The notes under the pieces: model-generated | Seen by the model: the letters and a program-made list of their open reading frames with translations, nothing else | The model's database searches: none | Told to the model about the DNA's origin: nothing | Shown: piece by piece, positions 1-5,520 of the stretch | Position numbering within the stretch: position 1 is the stretch's first letter | Layout of the letters: the number at the start of each line of letters is the position of its first letter | Assembly (NCBI GenBank): GCA_002309035.1 | Contig: DBWT01000079.1 | Location: 5,516-11,565, forward strand | DNA length: 6,050 bases | Source: Caryophanales bacterium UBA1231 | Lineage (GTDB): Bacteria > Bacillota_I > Bacilli_A > ML615J-28 > CAG-313 | Direction: 5' to 3' | Made by a program: the position numbers and the translations under genes

Positions 1-735
1 GGTGAACCAACACTAAGAGAAGATTTAGTTGAACTTGTTAAATATGCTGAATGGCATGTAACAAGATTAAATACTAATGGAAGACGCCTTTCTCTTGGCT
101 CATGTAAAGATTTATACGAAGCTAATTTAGATTCAGTTCAAATTACAGTTTATGATAAAGATCCAGCAATTCATAATTTATTAGTTGGAAGCCAAGGTTT
201 TTTAGAAACTTTAGAAGGTGTTAAGAATGCTATAGAAGCTGGACTAAATGTCAGTATCAATACACCACTTTGTAAATTAAATAAAGATTATGTATCTTTA
301 GTTAAGTTTTTCCATGAAGAATGCCAAGTCAAATATTTTACTTGCTCAAGTTTAATTTTAACGGGTAACGCTGAAAACAGCTATAAAGATACAATGCTTG
401 AACAAGAAGAATTAATTCAAATCATTCAAGAAGCTTATAAATATGCTGAAAAGAATGATTGTGAAATCATGTTCACAACACCAGGTGCATTACCAAAAGA
501 AGTCTTAATGAGTATGAATATGAACATTCCAATGTGTGGTGCAGCTTCAAGCAATATGGCTGTTGCCCCTAATGGTGATGTTGTTCCATGCCAAAGCTGG
601 TTATCAGAAGGTTCTTTAGGTAATTTATTAACCGATAATTGGAAACAAATATGGAATAGCAAAGAATGTAAAAGCAAGAGATGTAAAAATATTAAAGAGT
701 CTACTTGCCCATTAAGTAAGAAAGGGGTAAAATAA
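1..735 (+). CDS. Radical SAM/SPASM-type enzyme, C-terminal part (5' end outside window)
   Basis: The frame is open from base 1 to the TAA at 733-735 (244 residues visible); the start and the CxxxCxxC cluster that binds SAM lie upstream. The first residues, GEPTLRE, match the conserved GGEPTL motif that contacts SAM, followed by a TNG strand (TRLNTNG) and a stretch typical of the radical SAM barrel (QITVYD, GV..AIEAGLNVSINTPL). The C-terminal third looks like a SPASM-type auxiliary cluster domain: MCGAASSNMAVAPNGDVVPC, then GNLL and the IWNS motif. Five cysteines are present there (codons at 535, 589, 667, 682, 706), spaced C-X17-C-X25-C-X4-C-X7-C, fewer than the full SPASM set, and the usual CxGGC end is missing. 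SPASM proteins often modify peptides or proteins. The next gene starts on the base after this stop and carries a Cys-Ala repeat, so it is the obvious candidate substrate (inference). Family call is secure; substrate is not. Confidence 0.9.
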   Translation, partial: GEPTLREDLVELVKYAEWHVTRLNTNGRRLSLGSCKDLYEANLDSVQITVYDKDPAIHNLLVGSQGFLETLEGVKNAIEAGLNVSINTPLCKLNKDYVSLVKFFHEECQVKYFTCSSLILTGNAENSYKDTMLEQEELIQIIQEAYKYAEKNDCEIMFTTPGALPKEVLMSMNMNIPMCGAASSNMAVAPNGDVVPCQSWLSEGSLGNLLTDNWKQIWNSKECKSKRCKNIKESTCPLSKKGVK

Positions 736-1767
736 ATGAAAAAAGTCTTTAAAATAATATTATTTATTTTCCTTTTCATCACAATTATGACAGTCTCAAA
801 AGTATCAACATATGCATATGGTGATTTAGATTATATCGATGAATATAATATCAAAGTAACACCACTTAAAGATGGTAGCTTAGATATGGAATTCGATATT
901 GTCTGGACTGTTTTAGATGGTAAATCAGAAGGACCACTTACTTGGGTTAAAATTGGTATTCCTAATTATCATGCTGAAAGCATTCAATCACTTTCACCGA
1001 ATATTCAAAAAATCAGATATTATAGTGATAGTGGTAGTTTCATAAGAATTGATTTTAAACAAAGATATACAACAGGAAGTGTCGTTCATTTTTCGTTTAA
1101 ATACAATCAATCATATATGTATCATCTATACGAAGATAAAGTAATATATGATTACAACCCAGGATGGTTTGATGATATCTTAGTTGGTAAATGTACACTT
1201 TCTTGGAAAATGGAAGGTATATCACAAATCTTAAATAGTTATAGTGCTCCTCAAGAAATTGATGGCTATTATGTATGGGAAACAGCTTTAAGTTATGGCC
1301 AAACATTTAATACAAGAGTTGAATATTCAAAAGACTATTTTAACCCTTTAAGTGAAAAGATGCAGTATACTAATAAATATATCACACCTTTTGAAAAGGT
1401 CATGATTATTTTAGCAGTTGTGCTAGTAATCGGTGTTATTGTTATTTTAGTTATTTATAATAGATCAAAACAAGATCCATACATGAGAGATCGTGGATTT
1501 GTTAGAGGCTATCATCATGCACGTTTTTACTATTTTAGACCTTACTTTTTTACAAAAAGAGTTGATTCTAAAGGTAATGTCATTGTTAATCCTCCAACTA
1601 GTAGTAGTTCATCTCATTCATCTGGTGGTGGGTGTGCATGTGCTTGTGCTTGTGCCTGTGCAGGTGGAGGAAGAGCAGGTTGTTCAAAGAAAGATATTTA
1701 CCACACTAATTTAAAATCACAACAAGTCTTAAAGACTTTAAATCGCAAAATAAAGGAGAAACACTAA
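736..1767 (+). CDS. Secreted/membrane-anchored protein with cytoplasmic (Cys-Ala)x5-GGGRAGC tail
   Basis: A 343-residue protein of unknown function. Residues 1-27 form a signal peptide or N-terminal membrane segment (MKK, a hydrophobic core, possible cleavage after TYA). Residues about 28-215 form a predominantly beta-looking extracytoplasmic domain with DGSLDMEFDIVW, SEGPLTWVKIGIPN and YNPGWFDD segments, in style like DUF2207-type surface domains. Residues 223-241 are a clear transmembrane helix followed by RSK, so the tail should be cytoplasmic by the positive-inside rule. The tail has a basic aromatic stretch, a PPTSSSSSHSSGGG linker, five Cys-Ala pairs (300-309), GGGRAG, a sixth Cys at 316, then a basic C-terminus. 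From memory, similar Cys-Ala/GGGRAGCS tails recur in Firmicutes hypothetical proteins, but I cannot verify this here. The ATG at 736 directly follows the radical SAM stop and has AAAGGGG (721-727) 8 bases upstream. Function unknown; a modified or metal-binding tail is inferred. Confidence 0.88.
   Translation: MKKVFKIILFIFLFITIMTVSKVSTYAYGDLDYIDEYNIKVTPLKDGSLDMEFDIVWTVLDGKSEGPLTWVKIGIPNYHAESIQSLSPNIQKIRYYSDSGSFIRIDFKQRYTTGSVVHFSFKYNQSYMYHLYEDKVIYDYNPGWFDDILVGKCTLSWKMEGISQILNSYSAPQEIDGYYVWETALSYGQTFNTRVEYSKDYFNPLSEKMQYTNKYITPFEKVMIILAVVLVIGVIVILVIYNRSKQDPYMRDRGFVRGYHHARFYYFRPYFFTKRVDSKGNVIVNPPTSSSSSHSSGGGCACACACACAGGGRAGCSKKDIYHTNLKSQQVLKTLNRKIKEKH
1633..1662 (+). repeat. Five tandem TGT-GCN hexamers encoding (Cys-Ala)x5
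   Basis: Five consecutive Cys-Ala codon pairs (TGTGCA, TGTGCT, TGTGCT, TGTGCC, TGTGCA) encode residues 300-309 of the membrane protein. All Cys codons are TGT, while the Ala codons vary at the third base. This suggests the peptide repeat is kept by selection rather than being a fresh DNA expansion. Near-identical hexamers could still slip during replication and change the number of Cys-Ala pairs without shifting the frame. Confidence 0.9.
1751..1758 (+). promoter_or_regulatory. Ribosome binding site for the DUF362 gene, inside the upstream gene
   Basis: TAAAGGAG lies 8 bases before the ATG at 1767, within the last codons of the Cys-Ala protein gene. Together with the TAATG stop/start overlap it fixes the DUF362 start and indicates coupled translation. 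Confidence 0.75.
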
Positions 1768-2630
1768 TGGAAAAAGTTTATTTTATTAAAGAACTATCAA
1801 GTGAAAGCTTAATCAAATTATTTCAAAAGCTTAATCCTAAATTACCAAAGCCAATGGCAATTAAACTACATAGTGGTGAAGCAGGTAATCAAAACTATTT
1901 AACACCTGAATTTTTAAAACCAATTATTGATTATCTTGGTGGAACAGTTGTTGAATGTAACACAGCCTATGATGGTGAAAGAAATACAAGTGAAAAACAC
2001 TTAAAGCTTCTTAAAGAACATGGTTGGTCAAAGTATTTTAAAGTTGATCTTTTAGATGAAGAAGGACCTGATTATGTTTTAGATATCCCTCATGGTAAAA
2101 GAATCAAAAAGAACTATGTTGGTAAAAATCTTCTTAATTATAAATCATTAGTTGTTTTATCACACTTTAAAGGTCATCCAATGGGTGGATACGGAGGTGC
2201 ATTAAAACAATTATCAATTGGTTGTGCATCAAGCTATGGTAAAGCATATATCCATGGTGCTGGTGTTCCTGAAGAAATTTGGACAGCTGAACACAATTCA
2301 TTTTTAGAATCAATGGCTGATGCGGCATGGTCAGTAGATAAATTGTTTAAAGGAAATGTTGTATATATCAATGTTTTAAAAAATATGTCTGTTGACTGCG
2401 ATTGTTGTAGTATAGCTGAAGACCCATGCATAAAAGATATAGGAGCATTAATTTCTTATGATCCTGTTGCGATCGACCAAGCATCAATTGATTTAGTACT
2501 AAAATCAAATGACCCAGGCAAAGAACATTTCATGGAAAGAGTTAATTCAAGAAATGGTCTTCATACAATCAATGAAGCTGAACAGCGTGGTATTGGATCT
2601 AAACAATACGAACTAATTGAAATAGAATAA
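1767..2630 (+). CDS. Short DUF362-family protein without ferredoxin insert
   Basis: A 287-residue cytosolic protein (no signal or membrane segment). It shows the DUF362 pattern: MAIKLHSGEAGNQNYLTPEFLKPIIDYL near the N-terminus, then GGTVVECNTAYDGER, VVLSHFKGHPMGGYGGALKQLSIGCASSYGKAYIHG in the middle, and a C-terminal signature at about 209-240 (VDCDCCSIAEDPC, then DIGALISYDPVAIDQASIDLV). Longer DUF362 proteins carry a two-cluster ferredoxin segment after the GK motif; here that segment is missing, which fits the shorter length. The cysteines at 211, 213, 214 and 221 could bind metal or be redox active. The family has no firmly established reaction. It overlaps the upstream stop by one base (TAATG), and a hairpin terminator follows directly. 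Its place in the operon suggests a supporting role, such as electron or metal supply, for the radical SAM/Cys-Ala pair, but that is inference. Confidence 0.85.
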   Translation: MEKVYFIKELSSESLIKLFQKLNPKLPKPMAIKLHSGEAGNQNYLTPEFLKPIIDYLGGTVVECNTAYDGERNTSEKHLKLLKEHGWSKYFKVDLLDEEGPDYVLDIPHGKRIKKNYVGKNLLNYKSLVVLSHFKGHPMGGYGGALKQLSIGCASSYGKAYIHGAGVPEEIWTAEHNSFLESMADAAWSVDKLFKGNVVYINVLKNMSVDCDCCSIAEDPCIKDIGALISYDPVAIDQASIDLVLKSNDPGKEHFMERVNSRNGLHTINEAEQRGIGSKQYELIEIE

Positions 2631-2634
2631 TAAA

Positions 2635-2670
2635 AAAGGCTTAGCATTTAAATTTGAATGCTAAGCTTTT
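2635..2670. terminator. Bidirectional intrinsic terminator between convergent operons
   Basis: GCTTAGCATT (2639-2648) pairs perfectly with AATGCTAAGC (2657-2666). Flanking G-T and A-T pairs extend the stem to 2635-2670, around a small AT loop. The + strand has TTTT at 2667-2670 after the stem, and the - strand has a run of six T (complement of 2632-2637). It lies between the DUF362 stop (2630) and the ktrA-like stop (2674), so it can end both convergent transcripts. The - strand direction has the better T run. Confidence 0.85.
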
Positions 2671-2673
2671 ATC

Positions 2674-3315
2674 TTATTTTGCTAGTTTTTTTGCGGTAAT
2701 AGATTTTCCAAATACGAAGACTGAATCAGTTGATTTGAAAACATAATCTGCATCAGGAATTGTAATTTTACTACCTGATTTTATCGCAATAACGTTTAGG
2801 TTATATTTATTTCTAATATTTGAATCTTTTAGTTTTTTGCCAATCCATTCATCTAATGCATTAATTTCAAATACACTATATTGATCTGAAATTTCAAAAA
2901 CATCAAGAAGGTTGTTGGCATTACATTTTACCGCAATCTTATTCGCAACGTCTTTTTCAGGGTATACAGCATCGTTTGCTCCTGCCATGATTAAGAACTT
3001 CGATTGTAAATCAGATGATGCTTTTGCGATAATATATTTTGCGCCTTGTTCTTTAAGTTTAGATGTTATTTCAAGTGATGATTGGAAATCTTCACCAACA
3101 GATACAACACATGTATCGAAACTGGCAACACCTAAATCTCTTAAAGCTGCATCTTGTGTACAATCAGCAACATATGCATTTTCGAAATCTTCTGATAATA
3201 TATTGATTAGTTCTTTATTTTTATCGACGATACATACGTCTGATTTTAATTCTATTAAACGATATGCTAGGTGACGTCCAAATTCACCCATACCAATAAT
3301 TAATACTGTTCTCAT
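2674..3315 (-). CDS. ktrA: KtrA/TrkA-type K+ uptake regulatory subunit (RCK protein)
   Basis: A 213-residue cytosolic protein, close to the usual 220 or so of KtrA/KtrC. The N-terminal RCK_N Rossmann fold shows the nucleotide-binding GMGEFG loop (residues 8-13) and an acidic residue ending strand 2 (D31 in IVDKN). VYPEKDVANKIA and NNLLDVFEISDQYSVFEI resemble the matching KtrA segments as I recall them. Residues from about 135 on form the RCK_C domain. In the family, an octameric ring of this subunit gates the KtrB channel in response to ATP/ADP, and RCK_C of some homologues binds c-di-AMP. The gene overlaps the upstream ktrB-like stop by one base (TAATG). Its own Shine-Dalgarno is poor (GGTGGG only 3 bases from ATG), which suggests translation coupled to ktrB. 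I cannot tell KtrA from the paralogous KtrC by sequence alone. Confidence 0.9.
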   Translation of the reverse strand: MRTVLIIGMGEFGRHLAYRLIELKSDVCIVDKNKELINILSEDFENAYVADCTQDAALRDLGVASFDTCVVSVGEDFQSSLEITSKLKEQGAKYIIAKASSDLQSKFLIMAGANDAVYPEKDVANKIAVKCNANNLLDVFEISDQYSVFEINALDEWIGKKLKDSNIRNKYNLNVIAIKSGSKITIPDADYVFKSTDSVFVFGKSITAKKLAK

Positions 3316-4655
3316 TATCCCACCAATACCTTTCCTTCTGGTTTTTCAACAATAGAATTGTTTTTATCTTTTAAAAATAAACTGAATAATGTTAATGCTC
3401 CTAAACGACCAATGTACATTAGGACAATTATTATGAGTTTTGTTATGATCATCGCGTGTTCTGTTAGTCCCAGTGATAAACCAACTGTACCAATTGCTGA
3501 AACAACTTCAAAGATAATTGCTGTTACATCCCAAGGTTCATAAGCACCAATAATAAGTGTTGCTAAGAAGATGATAATGACATATGCTACAGCAAGTGCA
3601 ATTGCTTGGTTAATTACTTGTGGTGATACTTTACGATTGAAAATAACGATATGTTCTTGCGATTTTGCATTTGCAAATAATGTTGCGAAAATAACGACAA
3701 CAGTTGTTATTTTAATACCACCAGCTGTTGAACCTGAGTTACCACCAATAAACATTAAGATATCTGTTAATATTTGACCAGATGGTGATAGCTTAGTTAT
3801 ATCAACTGAATAGAAACCAGCTGTTCTTGGCGTTATCGACATAAATAAAGCATTTAAGATTTTATCACCTAAAGCCATATTTGTATAACTTGCTTTTAAG
3901 CCAATATCAGTAAATTCAAAGATAAAGAATAATATAGCTGGAACTATAATAAATAACAATGTAGCAATAATTACAATTTTTGTATGTAATTGATATTTTG
4001 AAAACTTAAATTTTGAATCAATAATATCACTCCAAACAATAAAGCCTGATCCACCAATGACAACTAAAGCCATAATTGTAATCAATACAGTAGGATTTGA
4101 AGCATAAGCAGATAATGAACCTGTGCCAAATACATCGAATCCAGCATTACAATAAGCAGATATTGAATGGAAAATACCTAAATAGATTGCTCTTGCACCA
4201 TGTTCTTTCCATAAAGCAATTGACAAAATAGTTGCTCCAACACCTTCAAATATTAATGTTCCAATAATAATTCTCTTAATAAGTTTTGGTACACTTGAAA
4301 TATTATATGAACCAGCACTCTGCATCATAACAGTTCGATTATAAAGCCCTAGGTTTTTACGTACTAACATAAATAATAGGGTAATAATCGTCATAAAGCC
4401 CAAACCACCAATTTGGATTAAAACCATAATAACAATTTGTCCAAATAATGTGAAATGTGTAAATGTATCAAATGATGTTAAACCAGTTACACATGTTGCT
4501 GAAGTTGATGTTAGTAAAGCATCAATAAATGGTGTTGAACCGGTTTTCGATGCGAATGGTAATAATAATAAAATCGTACCAATTAATATAGTAATGAAAT
4601 ATCCAAGTGATAAAAGCATTACTACAGGCATATTTTTACGGTATTTCTTTTTCAT
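3315..4655 (-). CDS. ktrB: KtrB/TrkH-type potassium uptake channel subunit
   Basis: The integral membrane, ion-conducting subunit of a KtrAB system that partners with the downstream RCK gene. The four pore repeats of the Trk/Ktr/HKT superfamily are visible in order: TSATCVTGLTSF, YCNAGFDVFGTG, PRTAGFYSVD and SAIGTVGLSLGL, each with the glycine of the single-residue selectivity filter. The intramembrane gating-loop region GGNSGSTAGGIKITT is intact. Many long hydrophobic helices fit the usual eight-segment fold. I place the start at the ATG at 4655-4653 (446 residues), close to the usual KtrB length. An in-frame ATG five codons upstream (4670) would give 451 residues, but it has no Shine-Dalgarno and sits at the predicted transcription start. 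Between the two ATGs lies a good Shine-Dalgarno serving 4655. Subfamily call is supported by length and the adjacent ktrA-like gene. Confidence 0.92.
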   Translation of the reverse strand: MKKKYRKNMPVVMLLSLGYFITILIGTILLLLPFASKTGSTPFIDALLTSTSATCVTGLTSFDTFTHFTLFGQIVIMVLIQIGGLGFMTIITLLFMLVRKNLGLYNRTVMMQSAGSYNISSVPKLIKRIIIGTLIFEGVGATILSIALWKEHGARAIYLGIFHSISAYCNAGFDVFGTGSLSAYASNPTVLITIMALVVIGGSGFIVWSDIIDSKFKFSKYQLHTKIVIIATLLFIIVPAILFFIFEFTDIGLKASYTNMALGDKILNALFMSITPRTAGFYSVDITKLSPSGQILTDILMFIGGNSGSTAGGIKITTVVVIFATLFANAKSQEHIVIFNRKVSPQVINQAIALAVAYVIIIFLATLIIGAYEPWDVTAIIFEVVSAIGTVGLSLGLTEHAMIITKLIIIVLMYIGRLGALTLFSLFLKDKNNSIVEKPEGKVLVG

Positions 4656-4659
4656 GTTT

Positions 4660-4668
4660 ATCACATCC
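4660..4668 (-). promoter_or_regulatory. Shine-Dalgarno that selects the internal ktrB start
   Basis: On the - strand GGATGTGAT differs at one base from GGAGGTGAT, the complement of the 16S rRNA tail. It sits at normal spacing before the ATG at 4655. Nothing comparable precedes the ATG at 4670, so this site argues for the shorter ktrB product. Confidence 0.6.
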
Positions 4669-4678
4669 ATTTTTATAT

Positions 4679-4707
4679 ATTATACTACAAATTTGTTTAT
4701 TTTTCAA
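4679..4707 (-). promoter_or_regulatory. Near-consensus sigma-A-type promoter for ktrB-ktrA
   Basis: On the - strand TTGAAA (4707-4702, five of six consensus bases) is separated by exactly 17 bases from TATAAT (4684-4679, six of six). Transcription would start near 4672, leaving a leader of only about 17 bases before the ATG at 4655. That is too short for a riboswitch. The region is very A/T-rich, which raises the chance of fortuitous -10 boxes, but correct spacing and position support it. Confidence 0.75.
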
Positions 4708-4726
4708 ATAATTGATTATTTCAAAA
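4701..4726. promoter_or_regulatory. Imperfect 26-bp dyad over the ktrB -35 box, possible operator
   Basis: Bases 4701-4713 and 4714-4726 are mirror complements in 11 of 13 positions (TTTTCAAATAATT against GATTATTTCAAAA). The dyad spans the predicted -35 of ktrB (4702-4707) and lies upstream of the nadE promoter, a suitable place for a regulator acting on one or both genes. No T run follows on either strand, so it does not look like a terminator. In sequence this A/T-rich, chance symmetry is a real alternative. Confidence 0.35.
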
Positions 4727-4752
4727 CAAAATGCTTTAAAAATGTGATAAAC

Positions 4753-4758
4753 TATAAT
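4753..4758 (+). promoter_or_regulatory. Probable -10 box of the nadE promoter
   Basis: A perfect TATAAT lies 22 bases before the nadE ATG and would start transcription near 4765, just before the ribosome binding site. No convincing -35 hexamer is seen 16-18 bases upstream and there is no TGn extension, so the promoter may be weak or activator-dependent. A second TATAAT at 4760-4765 would start transcription inside the ribosome binding site and is less likely. Confidence 0.5.
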
Positions 4759-4780
4759 ATATAATAAGTGGAGGTTATCT

Positions 4781-5518
4781 ATGTATAAATTCACACCTGA
4801 ACTTGCGGTCAAGAAGACTGTTGAATGGATAAAAGCTTTTTTTGAAGAAAATGGCAAAGGCTGTAATGCTGTTGTAGGAATCTCTGGAGGCAAAGATTCT
4901 TCTATTGTTGCGGCATTATGTGCTTTAGCTTTAGGTAAAGATCGTGTTATTGGTGTTTTAATGCCTAATGGAAAACAAGACGACATCGATAAAGCATATT
5001 TATTATGCGATACTTTAGGTATTAAAAGGTATGAAATTAATATCAAAGATATCTATGATGCATCAATAAATGAATTATCAAAGAATCTTAAGGTCAGTGA
5101 ACAAACGATTATTAATATTCAACCAAGACTTAGAATGACTATATTATATGCTGTCAGTCAATCAAACAATGGTCGTGTTGCGAATACATGTAATTACTCA
5201 GAAGATTATGTTGGTTACTCAACACGTTATGGTGATTCAGTTGGTGATTTCTCACCAATTTCATCTTTTACCGTTACTGAAGTAAAACAAATGGGTTATG
5301 TTCTAGGTTTACCAAAAGAATTGATTGAAAAAGTTCCTAGCGATGGCTTATGTGGTTCAACTGATGAAGATAAGTTAGGCTTTACATATAAAGAACTTGA
5401 CCAGTATCTTAGATTAAACATTCTACCTGAAAAGACAAAATTAGAACGCATTGAAAAACTTCACAAGCAAAACCTATTTAAACTAGAACTAATGCCTAGT
5501 TTCAAATATGAGGAATAG
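4781..5518 (+). CDS. nadE: Ammonia-dependent NAD+ synthetase
   Basis: A 245-residue cytosolic enzyme that amidates nicotinic acid adenine dinucleotide to NAD+ using ATP, the last step of NAD synthesis. The N-type ATP-pyrophosphatase loop SGGKDSS is at residues 35-41. Further family signatures follow: QPRLRMTILYAVSQ, TCNYSEDYVGYSTRYGDSVGDFSPI (dinucleotide and ATP binding, dimer interface), and PSDGLCGSTDEDKLGFTYKELDQYL near the C-terminus. The length fits the single-domain form; no N-terminal glutaminase (nitrilase) domain is present, so ammonia or a separate donor must supply nitrogen. The common GTGNKSE motif reads ANTCNYSED here, a variant I associate with a subset of Firmicutes enzymes. 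GGAGG at 4770-4774, six bases before ATG, fixes the start. It is divergent from ktrBA, and the next gene begins two bases after its stop. Confidence 0.92.
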   Translation: MYKFTPELAVKKTVEWIKAFFEENGKGCNAVVGISGGKDSSIVAALCALALGKDRVIGVLMPNGKQDDIDKAYLLCDTLGIKRYEINIKDIYDASINELSKNLKVSEQTIINIQPRLRMTILYAVSQSNNGRVANTCNYSEDYVGYSTRYGDSVGDFSPISSFTVTEVKQMGYVLGLPKELIEKVPSDGLCGSTDEDKLGFTYKELDQYLRLNILPEKTKLERIEKLHKQNLFKLELMPSFKYEE

Positions 5519-5520
5519 AT

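Noticed and set aside
435..782. Antisense frame across the radical SAM/membrane protein junction
   Set aside because: It opposes two clear genes, has no family motifs, and its hydrophobicity mirrors A/T-rich codons on the other strand.
1633..1662. Tandem hexamers as a CRISPR-like or purely DNA-level repeat
   Set aside because: Units are 6 bp with no spacers, keep the reading frame and vary at Ala third positions, so a peptide repeat explains them.
1493..1714. A + strand frame overlapping the Cys-Ala coding region, with a Val-rich repeat
   Set aside because: It is the shifted-frame reading of the TGTGCN repeat, has no ribosome binding site, and lies wholly inside a well-supported gene.
2167..2330. 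Deletion of a ferredoxin segment from the DUF362 gene, suggesting a broken gene
   Set aside because: The frame is intact with conserved motifs on both sides, and short ferredoxin-less DUF362 proteins are, from memory, a common form.
4656..4690. c-di-AMP riboswitch upstream of ktrB, as known for some K+ transporter genes
   Set aside because: The predicted leader is only about 17 bases and shows no extended structure.
4636..5046. Antisense frame across the ktrB-nadE gap and the start of nadE
   Set aside because: It overlaps the nadE P-loop coding region and both promoters, and shows no recognisable motif.
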